NCBI GenBank assembly: GCA_032173965.1
Contig: JAVUNC010000004.1
Location: 60,365,501-60,429,500, forward strand
Length of the DNA stretch: 64,000 nucleotides
DNA from: Sitta carolinensis
Taxonomy: Eukaryota > Chordata > Aves > Passeriformes > Sittidae
Direction: 5' to 3'
The notes under the pieces were generated by a model. The model worked only from the letters and a program-made list of their open reading frames with translations. It did not search any database and had not been told where the DNA came from. Below are positions 39,698 to 52,200 of the stretch, piece after piece; position 1 is the first letter of the stretch; each line of letters begins with the position of its first letter. Both the position numbers and the translations under genes were made by a program.

Positions 39698-41584
39698 GGA
39701 GTAATAAATGTGCATTGTGTCAGATAAAGGAACACTTGCTACGTAATTGGTAGGCTAATATAAATCTTGCAGGGAAGTATTTTATGGCAACAGGCAATAT
39801 TGCCATTAAAAATAAAAATTCTCTAAAGTAAATTACTTCTAAAATATTCAGGCAGAGCGGAGGCCATTTAGGAACATCTTAGCTTCTTCCCTTACTGTTT
39901 TAACTGTTTGAGTAGAACCAGCATGTAACAAGGTTGTTGAGATGTCCTCTAATCCTTGATCTAAGGCTATTGATACAGTTCTTACAAAAATGTGAAGCTT
40001 TCAGAAACGAGTGTGGTTTTAACAGTGGAAAATTTAGTTTCAAGCATTTTGAGGATAAAGATCACAATGAAGAAAAAATTCATTTTTCTGTAGAGATTAA
40101 AGTGTGGCTTCTGTTTGGTTTTTCAATAATGCCTAATGTTGCATTAATGTTTTAAATCTTGCCTGTTTTGTCAACCATTTCATCTGTCTGCATCCAGGTT
40201 CATCTTCTGTGTGATACTCTGTGCCATTTTCTCCTTTCTGTTTTTCATAATCTAGAGTGTAGCCTGGAATTTTGTTCTTCCTGTATAGTGCTGATAGCTG
40301 TAGTAAAAGATTGGCACAAATTTGGTAAAGCCTTTTCTTGAAAATTACTTTACAGAGGAGTTGTGAATTTACAGTCATATGCTACTGCTGTATAAGTGTA
40401 TACAGAGGACAGGTTTAATTGTAATGATGTTTTGAAGTGCCTTGACCCTATTGAAAGTGGTTCCAGAAAGGATGAAAACTGCTGTTCTTTGTCTGAAAGG
40501 AATTAGCAGAGCTCAAGAAGTGCTGAGTAATGGTTTTCTTGATGATTCATAGCAAATTTTTCAGCCAAGAAAGAAAAAATTTACTTCACAACCTGGTGTT
40601 GTTTTGAAAAATGGTCAAAGAAATTGAGAGGTTTCTTCTGGAATGTATCACTCCTATTGCAAAGTTAAAGTGGGTTAAAGTGAACTAATCAGAATTTGGG
40701 TTTATATATTTGGGTTTTTTAATAATTCGAATCTAAATTTCATTTTATTCTTTTTTGAAGATGGACTTACTTTATGGTAGAACATTTTGGTTTTGATGGA
40801 TTTTTTTAGGCCAAAGAATAATATGACTGTTAGGACTTGTGGAGTTGCACTGTCAGTTTTACCTCCTCTTTCATGTATCAGTGCTTCTCTGCAACAGACT
40901 TGCTGGTTTTAAACCAATAGCTGAATTGGAATAGTTAGTTCTGATGAGAGAAAACAGTGCCAGAAATATTTCTTCTGAGCTTGCTTTGTCAGATGTCCTG
41001 GGAGAGAAGAGAATTTCTTCCAGCTTTCCTCAGGCTAAATATATTTTTTATTCCTTAGAGTACCATATAGATTATGATTAGTGGTACCATAGTGTGAAGA
41101 TACGGCTGTGAAGCTCTCTTGTCAGAATGCACTCCCACTGATGTTCAGACTTACAGCTAGCAAATGTTAGAAGCAGCAAGAGTTCTTATATTGACTTTTA
41201 ATATATTTTCAGTGTATTGTCAAATTCCCCCTTTGTAGAGGTTTAGGTCAGCTCTTTACAGCTGGCACTGCTAGAGCTAAGCCTTTGCTTTGAACCTTTT
41301 TTCATTTTCCTTCCACAGATTTCTCAAATTCTCCTGCCCTAGCTAATGTCTGTCACCTGTCTTTGTTCTTCAGAGATAAAACTTCAAATTACATTTTGGA
41401 TTGCTCCGTAGCTAGATACAGTCACACTGGAAACACTTCAAAACTCTTTGGGAACACAAGGATCAGAATGTATATATGTGTTTGTGCACTCATATGTATA
41501 AGGATGTGTGCAAATGTATCTGTGCAGACTTATATATGATATTAGATTCTTATTTTTGTTCAGGACATGCAAAGACAAGGAAGT

Positions 41585-42130
41585 CTAGCAAATTCCTAGG
41601 GGCTTGTGAGATTTACACATGCAGCTATTTCTGAAAAGTTTAGAGATTGTATAAATTCTGTGACTCTGTGCGAGGGGATGGATTTTAATGCAAAACATCT
41701 TTAATTCCCTGTTTTTCCAAGGAAGCTTCCTATTATGGTGAGCAATCAAGATGCTTATAATGTCATATGCACAATTCAGGTGTCTAATATCAGCTGGAAA
41801 TGATGTAACCCTGGCCATCACCTTTGGAAGCTTTAATAGAAGACTAATCTGAAAGTTTCTGCAGCTAAAAAACTCTTCAGGTTTGGATGATAACTTAACA
41901 TGATGTGTTGTGGAGTATTTGATGTATCCGGTTACTGTATCTGGAATGTGACTGCCAGCTTTTCTAATTGCTTTGGTAGCAGCATGATGTAATGTTGTGC
42001 TGAGAGGGAAATTAGTGTTATTTATAATGGACATTTTTTCTAAGCTTTTAGTAGTTGTATTTAGCAATACCATGAGTAAAAATAACATTTTGAAGTGGTT
42101 TTGGGGAAGCAAAATGAAATATTGAGGCAA
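41585..42130 (-). other. 181-codon antisense ORF, function unknown
   Basis: This is the longest minus-strand open frame in the intron outside GC-rich or repetitive DNA. The predicted peptide has a hydrophobic patch near residues 15-23 (MLFLLMVLL) but no domain, motif or family that I recognise. It lies antisense within ZDHHC14 intron 1 and starts about 365 bp left of the minisatellite. There is no visible promoter or codon-usage support. A random open frame is the default explanation. Confidence 0.12.
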
Positions 42131-42494
42131 AATGATGTCTTAATGGCTTACTGCCTTACAATAGCGGCTGCTATTACAGCAGGATTTTTCCAAGTAGGAG
42201 TGAGACAGCAAATGTAGTACTAGAAAAAAAGACGTTAAATGCTGTTTGTGTTGGCTGTCTACTGGGGATGAATTTCATGCTCAGCCAGAGAGTATCAAAA
42301 TGAGTGGCTGTAAAAACCCTTGCTTAAGCCTTGGCAAAGATTGAATATGAAAATAGGTATCAAAAGAATAGTACACTTCATATGTTTCGGGGCACTACAA
42401 GTCTTTGTTCCGAAGTCAGGCAGCAGTTTGTTCAGGTGTGACAATCTGGCGCTAGGTTAGCGTTGGCAGAGGCGGGCGATGCTCTTTGGTACGG

Positions 42495-43446
42495 GCTCTG
42501 CTCTCTCTCCCAGGTGTGGGATGGCGCTCTGCTCTCTCTCCCAGGTGTGGGATGGCGCTCTGCTCTCTCGGCTGTGGGATGGCGCTCTGCTCTCTCTCAG
42601 GTGTGGGATGGCGCTCTGCTCTCTCTCAGGTGTGGATGGTGCTCTGCTCTCTCTCTCAGGTGTGGGATGGCGCTCTGCTCTCTCTCAGGTGTGGGATGGT
42701 GCCTGCTCTCTCTCAGGTGTGGATGGCGCTTGCTCTCTCTCAGGTGTGGGATGGCGCTCTGCTCTCTCTCAGGTGTGGGATGGTGCTCTGCTCTCTCCCA
42801 GGTGTGGGATGGCTCTCTGCTCTCTTCCCAGGTGTGGGATGGTGCTCTGCTCTCTCGGCTGTGGATGGCGCTCTGCTCTCTCTCAGGTGTGGGATGGTGC
42901 TCTGCTCTCTCTCCCAGGTGTGGGATGGCTCTCTGCTCTCTCTCCCAGGTGTGGGATGGTGCTCTGCTCTCTCAGGTGTGGGATGGCGCTCTGCTCTCTT
43001 CCCAGGTGTGGGATGGCGCTCTGCTCTCTCTCCAGGTGTGGGATGGCGCTCTGCTCTCTCTCAGGTGTGGGATGGCGCTCTGCTCTCTCTCAGGTGTGGG
43101 ATGGCGCTCTGCTCTCTCTCTCAGGTGTGGGATGGCGCTCTGCTCTCTCTCTCAGGTGTGGGATGGCGCTCTGCTCTCTCTCAGGTGTGGGATGGCGCTC
43201 TGCTCTCTCTCCAGGTGAGTGGCGCTTGCTCTCTCCCAGGTGTGGGATGGCGCTCTGCTCTCTCTCCAGGTGTGGGATGGCGCTCTGCTCTCTCTCAGGT
43301 GTGGGATGGCGCTCTCTCTCTCCCAGGTGTGGGATGGCGCTTGCTCTCTCTCAGGTGTGGGATGGCGCTCTGCTCTCTCTCAGGTGTGGGATGGCGCTCT
43401 GCTCTCTCTCCCAGGTGTGGGATGGCGCTCTGCTCTGCTCTCCCGG
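42495..43446 (+). repeat. Minisatellite, about 32 copies of a 29-31 bp unit
   Basis: The unit is CTCTGCTCTCTCTC(CC)AGGTGTGGGATGGCG, repeated head to tail about 32 times. Most units are 29-31 bp, with length variants produced mainly by one or two CT or C steps. Point variants include GGTG for GGCG, GGCTGTGG for AGGTGTGG, loss of one G, and one copy with CAGGTGAGT (43212-43220). The unit has strong strand asymmetry: pyrimidine-rich then purine/G-rich. It lacks stop codons on the + strand, which explains long open frames in all three + frames. Placement is deep in intron 1. The reference copy number may be unreliable in short-read assemblies. Confidence 0.97.
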
Positions 43447-43660
43447 CTCCTGTTCATGGTTCCTGCGGTGCCTGCCGCAGCTGGACGCGCCCTTGGCACC
43501 CTTCTGCTGGAGAGCAGCTCTGCCGGCTGCCAGGGATGCTGCCACGGTGTGGGCAGCAGGGCTCACAGTGCAGGTGGTGGGCAGCGCTAATTGACTCCTC
43601 CTGCCTCGTGGAGTCCTGCCTTTGTAATCCCTCTGCTTTGTCATGCTACAGAGCGGTCAT
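43447..43660. other. GC-rich flank of the minisatellite
   Basis: About 200 bp of unique-looking, GC-rich sequence (including CTGCCGCAGCTGGACGCGCC) follows the array, against an AT-rich intron background. No element family was recognised. The left flank (about 42445-42494) is also CpG-bearing, so the array may have grown inside a small pre-existing GC-rich insert. Confidence 0.5.
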
Positions 43661-46600
43661 TTGCCAAATACACCCTACATTAAAGTTCTAATTTTGCACA
43701 TTTCAAAACCATATTGCTGGTCTGTCCTACCAAAGCTGCTCTGCAAGCGATCACATTTCGTTGATCTCTGCCTCCTGGGTTTTTTTTTTTTTGACTTGCA
43801 GATTTCAGACCTCACCTTGTAAACATATCTTTTCCCACTTGCACATTTCAATGATTTAAAATTCTTTTTACTCGTTGGATGTTTTAGCCTTCATATTTTG
43901 CATAATATCTTATCAATATGCCTCTTGTAACTTACAAACACTCTGAATGAGTTTCTTACAAGCTGCACAAATCCTTTTTTGTGAAGCTTTCAGTACAAAA
44001 TGTTAACATAATTTTCTGCCTCAGCTTCTGGTAGATCTTTTTTTTAATCATATGCCTCTCTTAATCTAGGGATTAGTATTAGTTTCCTATAAATTAATCA
44101 ATTTAGATGAGGATAATTCTTTTGGCTAAAAGTCTTTAAATGTGCAGCTTTAACATTATTATTAAAAGTTTCTTACAGACAGAATTTTGCTATTTTTATA
44201 CAACTTAATCATTATTAAGAAGATTATCATTTAATATAAATGAGATATTCCCAGGTTTTCAGGAGTTCATCATATTTTTATCTCTTAGCAAAAAAGTGTA
44301 AATTTGAATAACTGTAATCAAGTCTAGACTTTCCCTAAGTCACTTTATTTGCTATATATATCAAAGATAGAGACTTTTATAGTTGTTTGCTTGGGGGTAA
44401 TTTACAGGATCCATCACTTTCTGTAATCTATAGATTGATTTATATTGTGTATGACTTTTATATTTTTCCTTCTTAATTTTTTTCCCAAAAAATATGTATT
44501 TTTTCTTCTTCTCTTTAAAAATTGGATTTAAACAGTTGTTTTCAGTGAAGCTAATTCATATGTTTCCTTAAAACAAAGTTGCTTCATAGCAACCGTTTTA
44601 GTAAATAAGGGTTGTTTAGTGTAGTAGTAATCTAGGATCAGTAATCTGCTTTTAAAACTATACTATTTTGAGAAAAAAAAATCATTGAAGCAGACTGTCA
44701 AATAGTGGGTCTAGCACTTCATGTTGGCTTTTTGACTTACATGTGGAAAATCTAAATTGCCAAAGCAATTATGGTAAAAATGTGATTGTATTGGCTAGTG
44801 TAATGGACTATGTTCTTCAGAATTCCTCTCTATTCTTTGTCTTTTATATTAATGGACTACTCTGCTTGTGTGATTTAGGTGAGGTAGAGGTTTTTGGCAA
44901 TCTGGAGTAGAATAAGGGTTTGGGACACTGTGCAGGTGTTTTTGTGAAGATTGTGGGACCTCGAATTAGGCAATGTGCGTCTGCATAGGGCAAGAGACAG
45001 GAATTTCTTTGTAAGTATTATTAGCTTACCTCAGTTGATGAGTAAATATGGAAAGAATAATAGTGGGAGATGAGACTTTTATTGGTTTTGACTATTATTG
45101 ACTATTATTTACTTTCTTCAGTTTGGTCTTTCAAAGTGTGTTCTAAAGCACTTTTTTATGGTCATTAAGGCAAATTCAGAATTCTTGTCAGAATTGGTTT
45201 CACAAATGCAATTATCTGTTGCTTGCTATACATATGGTAACATGTAACTACTATGTTAGACTTGTTACAAAAACTTCATACTTAATTTCTGGTCTAATAT
45301 GCTGCTTTATTCAGTTTTCTGGGTTATCATTACTGTTATTTCTAATTTTTCATGTTGTATCTTCCAGGCTTTGTATATTCAAATGTAAATGTCTGTTGTT
45401 ACTCTTTTAACCTCTCGTGAAAGAGTCATCCAGGTTCAGTTCTTTCCTGAACTTTCCTGTAGTGGGTACAGTTCCCATCCATACTGGTTCTTCTGCTGTC
45501 CTTGTATCTGGAGAATTCTTTAACCCTATGCTGTGTCTGTGTATACCGCTTTCACATGGGTGTGGAAACCAGAATTTCATTGTTACTCTTTGGGACTCCA
45601 AGATCTGAAATCTGGGTACTGACTTCAGGAGAAAGAAAACAAGTTTAAGTTAAAGCTAGTACACACAGGGAGTTTCCATATTTCCTTCCTAATGCCTCTG
45701 TTAGACATTTTTGCTTTGGTGAATAGAATTACACATAAATTAACCTAAAGTGAATTGGGTGATTTACCTCTAAAGAACAAGGCTGCTTCAACTTGCTTAC
45801 AATCCTGCCTTTAATTACGATCATGCTACTCTGAGTGTGAAAGAGACATGATTAAATCCAAAATGCAGTCAATAGTGTCTTTCCGTTCCGCTTTGTTGGA
45901 CCAAGTGAAAAAAATAAAGTGCCAGAAGAAGTGTTGCTGGTTGAAATAATACACAGCTCTAGTCTTGAGAGTCACCTGTATAAACATATAAAAGTCTGAC
46001 TATATGAGGATTTTTATGAAATGTATGTTTGTATTTTGTCAACAAGATGGCACTTGCTGGTCATGGCCATTGTGTTGACCCAATTTACTCAATATCATGT
46101 ACCTTAACAAAACAGTAGTGATGGTGTGCAGGTACGTAGTACAAATACTTCAAAGAAAAAAATCTTGTTAACTAAGGATTGTCTGTCTCTTGGATGTTTG
46201 CATTTCTTCAGAGATCTTTCTTTTCTGAAGCTCCAGGCCATACAAGGACATATATTTTTGTACGACATTCATCATTCACTGCACTGTTGGGTTTTGGTGG
46301 GTTTCTTTTTTTCCCATTTCAGTCTTTGTCATTGATTGCACAGTCACAGAGTGAGCTGCAGGGCAGAGAGGGAAATGTACTTTCCTGTCACTCAAAATTT
46401 GCTTTTGTTGGAAAGGAAGCAATGCTGAAAGGAACAAAAATGAAGCCATTCAGTCAGTGCTGCATTGAAAATGCCTGTCGCCCCAAAATGATTCTTTTCT
46501 CTTTTATTATAGGTTTATAACACTGGAATATAGCTCGTTCCTGCCAGTTTAAGAATTGAAACCACCAAGTTACAACATCCTTCTGTGCAAAGAGGCTCTC

Positions 46601-47337
46601 AGGTGTAGTCTCTGTAGTTGTTTCACTGATGAGCAGAGGGAATTGTCCTCTGTCTGGAGTCTGCAGTGTCAGAGCACTGAAGTATTTGTCAGGTGCTGAG
46701 ATAGTCTTGTTACCTAAGTAGGAATAAAAAAATCAGTTGCATTTTTATTTGTAAGAACTGTTTATCAGGATGCTTCCCTGGACAGCTGTCTTCTAAAATT
46801 GTGAACACAAGGTGCTGTTTTATGGCTGCTATCCATTGTCTCATGGCTAATGTGCATGGTGGGTGGAAGGACAGCCAATACTGAGGACTCTTCAGTACTG
46901 GCCATGGGGATTCATCTGTTCACAGGAAAGGGCTGTAAACTAAGGAAAGCTATTAGTTTTGAAGGGAGGTGTTTTGGTGCTTCCAGCTCGAATGGTCAGT
47001 AAGCTTCACTACTTAGTCCATTTGTAGTCCCAACCCAGTGTTAATCTTTTCCCAGTTTAGAGGTGTTTGTGTCATCTTCGAGATGGCACTGAGCATTTGG
47101 CTTTTGGATTAGGCTCATGTGATTCATTCTGTGTTTGCTGGACTTGATTTAATCAACTCATACAGGCATTGGGAACAAATACAGATTTGCCCAGTTTCTT
47201 AAGCAGAGATTTCTAACAGTAAATGCAGGAGAAACTGATGGAGAGATGTGCTTTTCTTGCAAGTAGAAGGTGCAAAATGCCTCATGTCTGAATTCAGGAT
47301 TTAAAGAAAGAAAGCAAAAAATCAGGAGGTTTTTTAC

Positions 47338-47385
47338 CATGGAATCACAGAATTATTTTACTTAAGCCTAGAAATCATATAGTTA
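47338..47385 (-). mobile_element. Possible CR1 3' tail remnant
   Basis: CATGGAATCACAGAATTATT at the left edge resembles the reverse-complemented terminal repeat of CR1 (AATCACAGAATCAT). The following bases only loosely fit the CR1 3' region. Confidence 0.22.
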
Positions 47386-49184
47386 TTGAAGTGTCATCAC
47401 TAATGATAGGTTGTAGTATGGAGAATTATGTATCAAAGCTAACAATTTAACTGTTGTTCTAGCCCAAGAAGATTCTGGTTCTACTAAAATCATACAGCAA
47501 ATATCTTTGCTTGATATAAGAGGAAGTTGCAAATTAAACAAATGTTATATTAAGTAGCAGTAACTCTCATATAATACCAACCCTTTTTTCATTATCTAGG
47601 ATTCAGAGAACTGCTATATAACAAAATCAACAACAAAAGAAAGAATGAAGTCAAATTTCCCTTGTTGTTATGATGGTAATGGTAGAATTTGCTTTGTAGA
47701 TGTAGTTCATATCTCTGCAGATGATGACCTATTTTAACTTAGGTAAGTGTTTTGAAGTGGCTGAGTGAAATTGGGATTTCTGTTTCAAAAAAGTTCTGCC
47801 TGTAAAATTCTGTGAAGTCAGGAGCAAAATGTTGAAAGGGCTAGGGATTTTTATGTGCTTTGGCTATTTCTTTAGTCAGTCATCTCAATTATAATGGTCT
47901 GCAAGTATTGCTTAATAGCACCTATTCATATTGTCTGTGAATGTCTATTGCTTTCCTTTAAAGTTAGTTACTATAGTAATTACTGTGCTGGAGTCAATCC
48001 TGTGCTGTGCCTCAAATTAAATGGAGGCGTCTGATTTTTCCCTAAAAATATTTCAAAGCTTGTCTCTCTTGTAGCTGTGTTTATAGTTTAACTGAATATT
48101 ATTTCAGATATTTGAAAGTTGGTGACCATCTATTTGTTAACAGTCAACAATAAGTCACAGACAAATCTAAACAATTAAACCCAGCAATTTTAAAACAAAC
48201 AATCATCTCACTTCTCACTCTAGCACTTACTCCATGGAACATTTGTGTCAGCACAAGGCAGGAGTGGAAATGACTAAGCTGGCTGAGAGGAAGAGGAGCT
48301 TCATTTGGACTCTCAACAAAAAGTTGCTCTCAGCATGTTAGTGATGGAGGAAATTACTTTGGTCTGTATGTACTGCTGTTATTCCTCACAGTAGCAAATA
48401 GATAATATCTGATTGCTTCAAGGTTCAGATCCTGAAATTCAGGCATTTTTTGAATGAAATTGCTTTCTTGGAACATGCTTGTTTCTCAATATCATTCACT
48501 TCACAGAAAAAAAAGAGAATTCGGGTATCTCTAGAAACTTTTTACCCCCTAGAATTTTGAAGTAATTTTCTTAGAGTTACTGTCTAAAATATTGACAAAG
48601 ATGTGCTGTCTGTACTTGGAAAGAAACTTCCTGTGTCTGTCAGCATCAGGTTCCTATTAAATGTATTCAAAAACCAGTAAAGTTCTTATTTGAAGCTGAA
48701 TTGTATAATTTGATAAAGCGAGATTAAAATTTATAAAGGACAAACACCTTGTCTCTTTAGGAGAAGATGGAACACTTTTGGGTTGATACGTTTTCTTAAT
48801 TTTTTTTAACCATAGTATTTTTTTAATGAGACAGCTAATCAGCTTAGTAACATATGGAGTTACTATTTTAAGTCCTTCTCCTTTTTCTTCCCCTATTGTA
48901 TTGTGTAAGCCAAGGAGTGTTTCCTGTTAGTAATTATTTGTACTTCAATATTACCTAGAGGTTCCAGCTGATTTTCTTGCTGCTTAGACAATGTTTTTGT
49001 ACAGTGGTGTCCCAGACCATCATCAAGGTTCACAGGCAGCAAAAAAAAACCCCAATAAAAATAAATAACATGAGGAATTTTTATAGTCGTAGAGGGTTTG
49101 GCACATAATTTTGTCTTGAATGTGTCCTGGATAGGTGTATGCTCCAAAAAAGAAGAGGGATCATAGTGTGGTGAACTGCCTTTG

Positions 49185-49270
49185 CACAAGGTCATGCAAC
49201 AGAATGCTGGCTGATCCAGGAAGCCAGGTTTACTGGCTCCTGGTCTCCTGCCCCATCCACTGAACTGTTT
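49185..49270 (-). mobile_element. SINE-like fragment (MIR/CORE-SINE style)
   Basis: The + strand reads CAAGGTCATGCAACAGAATG, then GGAAGCCAGG, CTGGTCTCCTG and CCATCCACTGAAC. This has the order and spacing of the reverse complement of a tRNA-derived ancient SINE such as MIR. The match is from memory and diverged, so other old tRNA-SINEs are equally possible. Confidence 0.3.
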
Positions 49271-52200
49271 CTGACCTCTATTGTAATGGGCCTCTCTTAG
49301 GTTGATCTGTCTCCTTTTTGAAAGAAAATAAAGTATTATTTCATCAACCGAAAATGAAGTCGAATGCACACGTTCAGTGTCCTTCAAAAGAAACAAAAGA
49401 AGCAAAGATGGATTTTGCATTTAGCAACAGTTGGAGGATACAGTATTGTTTGTGCAATACTCTTTAGGTCTCCAGAGATTGTTTCCTAAGGGTAGAAAGG
49501 CTGAGGAAGTGGAGGCATTGGCATGGTGTCGAAGCAGCTGCAGAGGGTTGGCTAAGCTACAAGCATCTGACTGCAGAGCAGTTCAAAAAATAAGGAGTGT
49601 TTCTTTGTTGTTTTGAAATGCATATATAGTTTTAGCTAATTTTAGTATGAATATTATAACGCCAGATACAAAACAGAGATGATTGCACTGTAGGGTTGTC
49701 ATGTAGCATATTAACAACTGGAGGGTTTATACTATATATTTCAAAAATATTTTCAGTACTTATTTTGTAGTCTAGACACTTCCCTTTACCAGTTTGATTC
49801 TAATAACTGCTTCTGGTCAGTAAGGCTGCCAGGGCCTTTGTTTGCCCTTTGCTTACTTTTGCTGATTTCCTTGGCATAGAGATTCAGTATTTAATTTAGT
49901 TCTTCAGTACCGTATGAGAAGTACCTTGAGAGGTTTTTGTCAAGGGCAGCGTGCCTACAGATGCTTTAATTTTTTTTGTCAATTGTATGCATGTTTCCAT
50001 AAATAAGAGAGAGGGGTTAATAAAGTATGAATTAATGAAACTCTCTCAAAGACTGGATTCATATTGACACTTGGTTCTATTACAGTCAGTATTAATTGTG
50101 TTCCTAAATGCTGTCTTTTTCTTGGGACCTTAGGCTAGGGTAGGACAGACTTTCAGAACAAGTGTTTACTTTTTATTTTAGGTTACAGAACAAAATACAG
50201 CTGAAGATGCTATGAATAATTATCACTGCTGTTGAGAAGCAGCAGAATGTGCTCGTGTTCAAAGAGGGAGATTTGTGCTGTCGTCAGGATGCTCACAGTG
50301 AGATGATCATACCCTTTGCGTAGTACATGAGCCTGAAACACAAGCCTGGCAGTTGTTCCAGCTTGGCAGATGTGGACTGTTACATTTTAATGGCTCTTTA
50401 CTGTACTAACAGACTGAAAAATTGCAGAGAGCTCTTAGAATCTCTCAGAGTTGGTGAGGATTCAGACACCAAATAATAGGGCTCATATGAATTCATGGCT
50501 ATGAATTTTAATTCAAGAGTAGTTGCATTTACAGTCTTTTGGCAGAATGAATACAGCTGTACTGTCGACTTGGTATTTGCCATGCTGCTTGCTATTTTAA
50601 GGTTTGTAGCTTTTCTGAATAGAATAATTGCACTCATAGCTCTTGCCTGTTTACTTCTATTTCCCTCTAGCCCTAGTATTTTCTGCATGTTTTAAGCAAG
50701 GTTGTTAGTATGTATTTAGGACATAGAGGTTATTAATGTTGTGTTGCAGTTCAGGATAAAAATGTAATGTTTAGCATTTTAATTAACATAAATTTGAAAT
50801 AGAAGTTTCTCTCTAGATTAGAGTGTGGTTTAGGTAATGTCTGATTTTTATAAGATGTGTAGTCTTCAGTCCTTTTTTCATCCCTTCATCAAAATCTCAT
50901 TAGAATCTTCTGTATCCTTGTAAGCTTTGAATTCCTGGACAGAATATAAATGTATCTGACAAAGTGTCGAATATGAGAAAAGGATGGAAGTGGTCTAGGA
51001 AAAAGGGGTTTTGTCTACCTGTGAAGAAACAGAAGCTTGTGCTCCTGGTCTGTCCTTTATTTGTTAATAGAAATTGCTTCCTCTGCTGCAGGGTTGGATG
51101 TACACTTTGCTTTGTTATTTATTCACTATGAGCTTTAGTGTAATTTTTAGGACTAGGAGCAAGATGCACCAAGGTCTCTCCTTTCTGAACACTTGCAGAC
51201 AGAAAATGCTATAAATCCCCATTATATTGCACCTTTCCAAAGAAAAACTATTCAGAAATTGTGCATAAAACTGAAAACTCCTGAACTTTGTTGTCATACA
51301 AGGGACACAAAGGGAAGGAAGGGCATTTATCTTTTCATTTAATGTAGCTATTTGAAGTGACATAATCAGGATGCTTCTTATTTCTGTGTAGCTCATCTCT
51401 TTTGCTGTAGTATGTTCTGCCAACCTGAAAGGCAAGCTTTGCCATGGAGAAGAGATGTAATCAGCAGACAGGTTAGAAGAAGGCTGTAGAAGGTTACCAA
51501 ACTCTGGCACTTCCTCCTGATTATGGTCTGTTTGTGTTGCTGACTATGAAGCCACTGATTAACCCAGGGTAGCAACTTCTCTAAGTTCAGTTGTGAATAT
51601 CCTCAGGTAAGTTGGTGGGGTGTTGTACAATCTGCAGCTCCCCTCTGGTGCTGAAACATGAGGAATGTTTACATTTAGATTTGGCAAAAGGGCTGGGGCA
51701 GCTTCTCAGCCAGGAGAGAGTCAGAGGCTGGCCAAAGCAGCAAAACACTGAAAAGAGTTTTTCAGCAGAAGACTGAAAACACCAGGGCAAAAGGTGGAGC
51801 TTGTGATATCAGTGCTTGAAGGACTCAGTGAAATAGGTTGTTGATGATGGCTGATGACATCACATTACAGCCTATGTCTCTGCAGCGCATCATCTTCAAA
51901 TGTACATCAGCCATTTTACATAACCAGTTGCAATCTTTGTTTTATTTTAGCTTCTCTGCAACTGTTTTAGGTATTCAAAAGATTTCCATTTTTATTTAGC
52001 TTAGTGCCCTGCTGGTTTCCTGTTTATGTAAAAGTCCCAAAGTGAAGACCAGGAGTTGGTGTGGTATTTGCATGGTTGAGAGTCTCTGTGGGAATTGGTT
52101 TTGTGTCAGCATCTGAAACTGGAAGGTGGACAGCAGAACATGTGTGACAATGGAAAGATGGAGAATAAATCTTGTGTTGCAGTTCCAGAGAGTCTATTCT

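Noticed and set aside
42436..43655. TG...CA ends around the minisatellite block suggesting a solo LTR
   Set aside because: No matching target-site duplication, poly(A) signal arrangement or known LTR wording was found. TG/CA ends alone are uninformative.
42463..43691. Open frames of 251, 371 and 401 codons on the + strand
   Set aside because: They are produced by the minisatellite unit, which has no + strand stop in any frame. The peptides are pure repeat and all three frames are open at once.
48893..49420. 175-codon minus-strand open frame
   Set aside because: No recognisable protein. It includes the SINE-like patch and lies in ordinary AT-rich intron, so it is consistent with chance.
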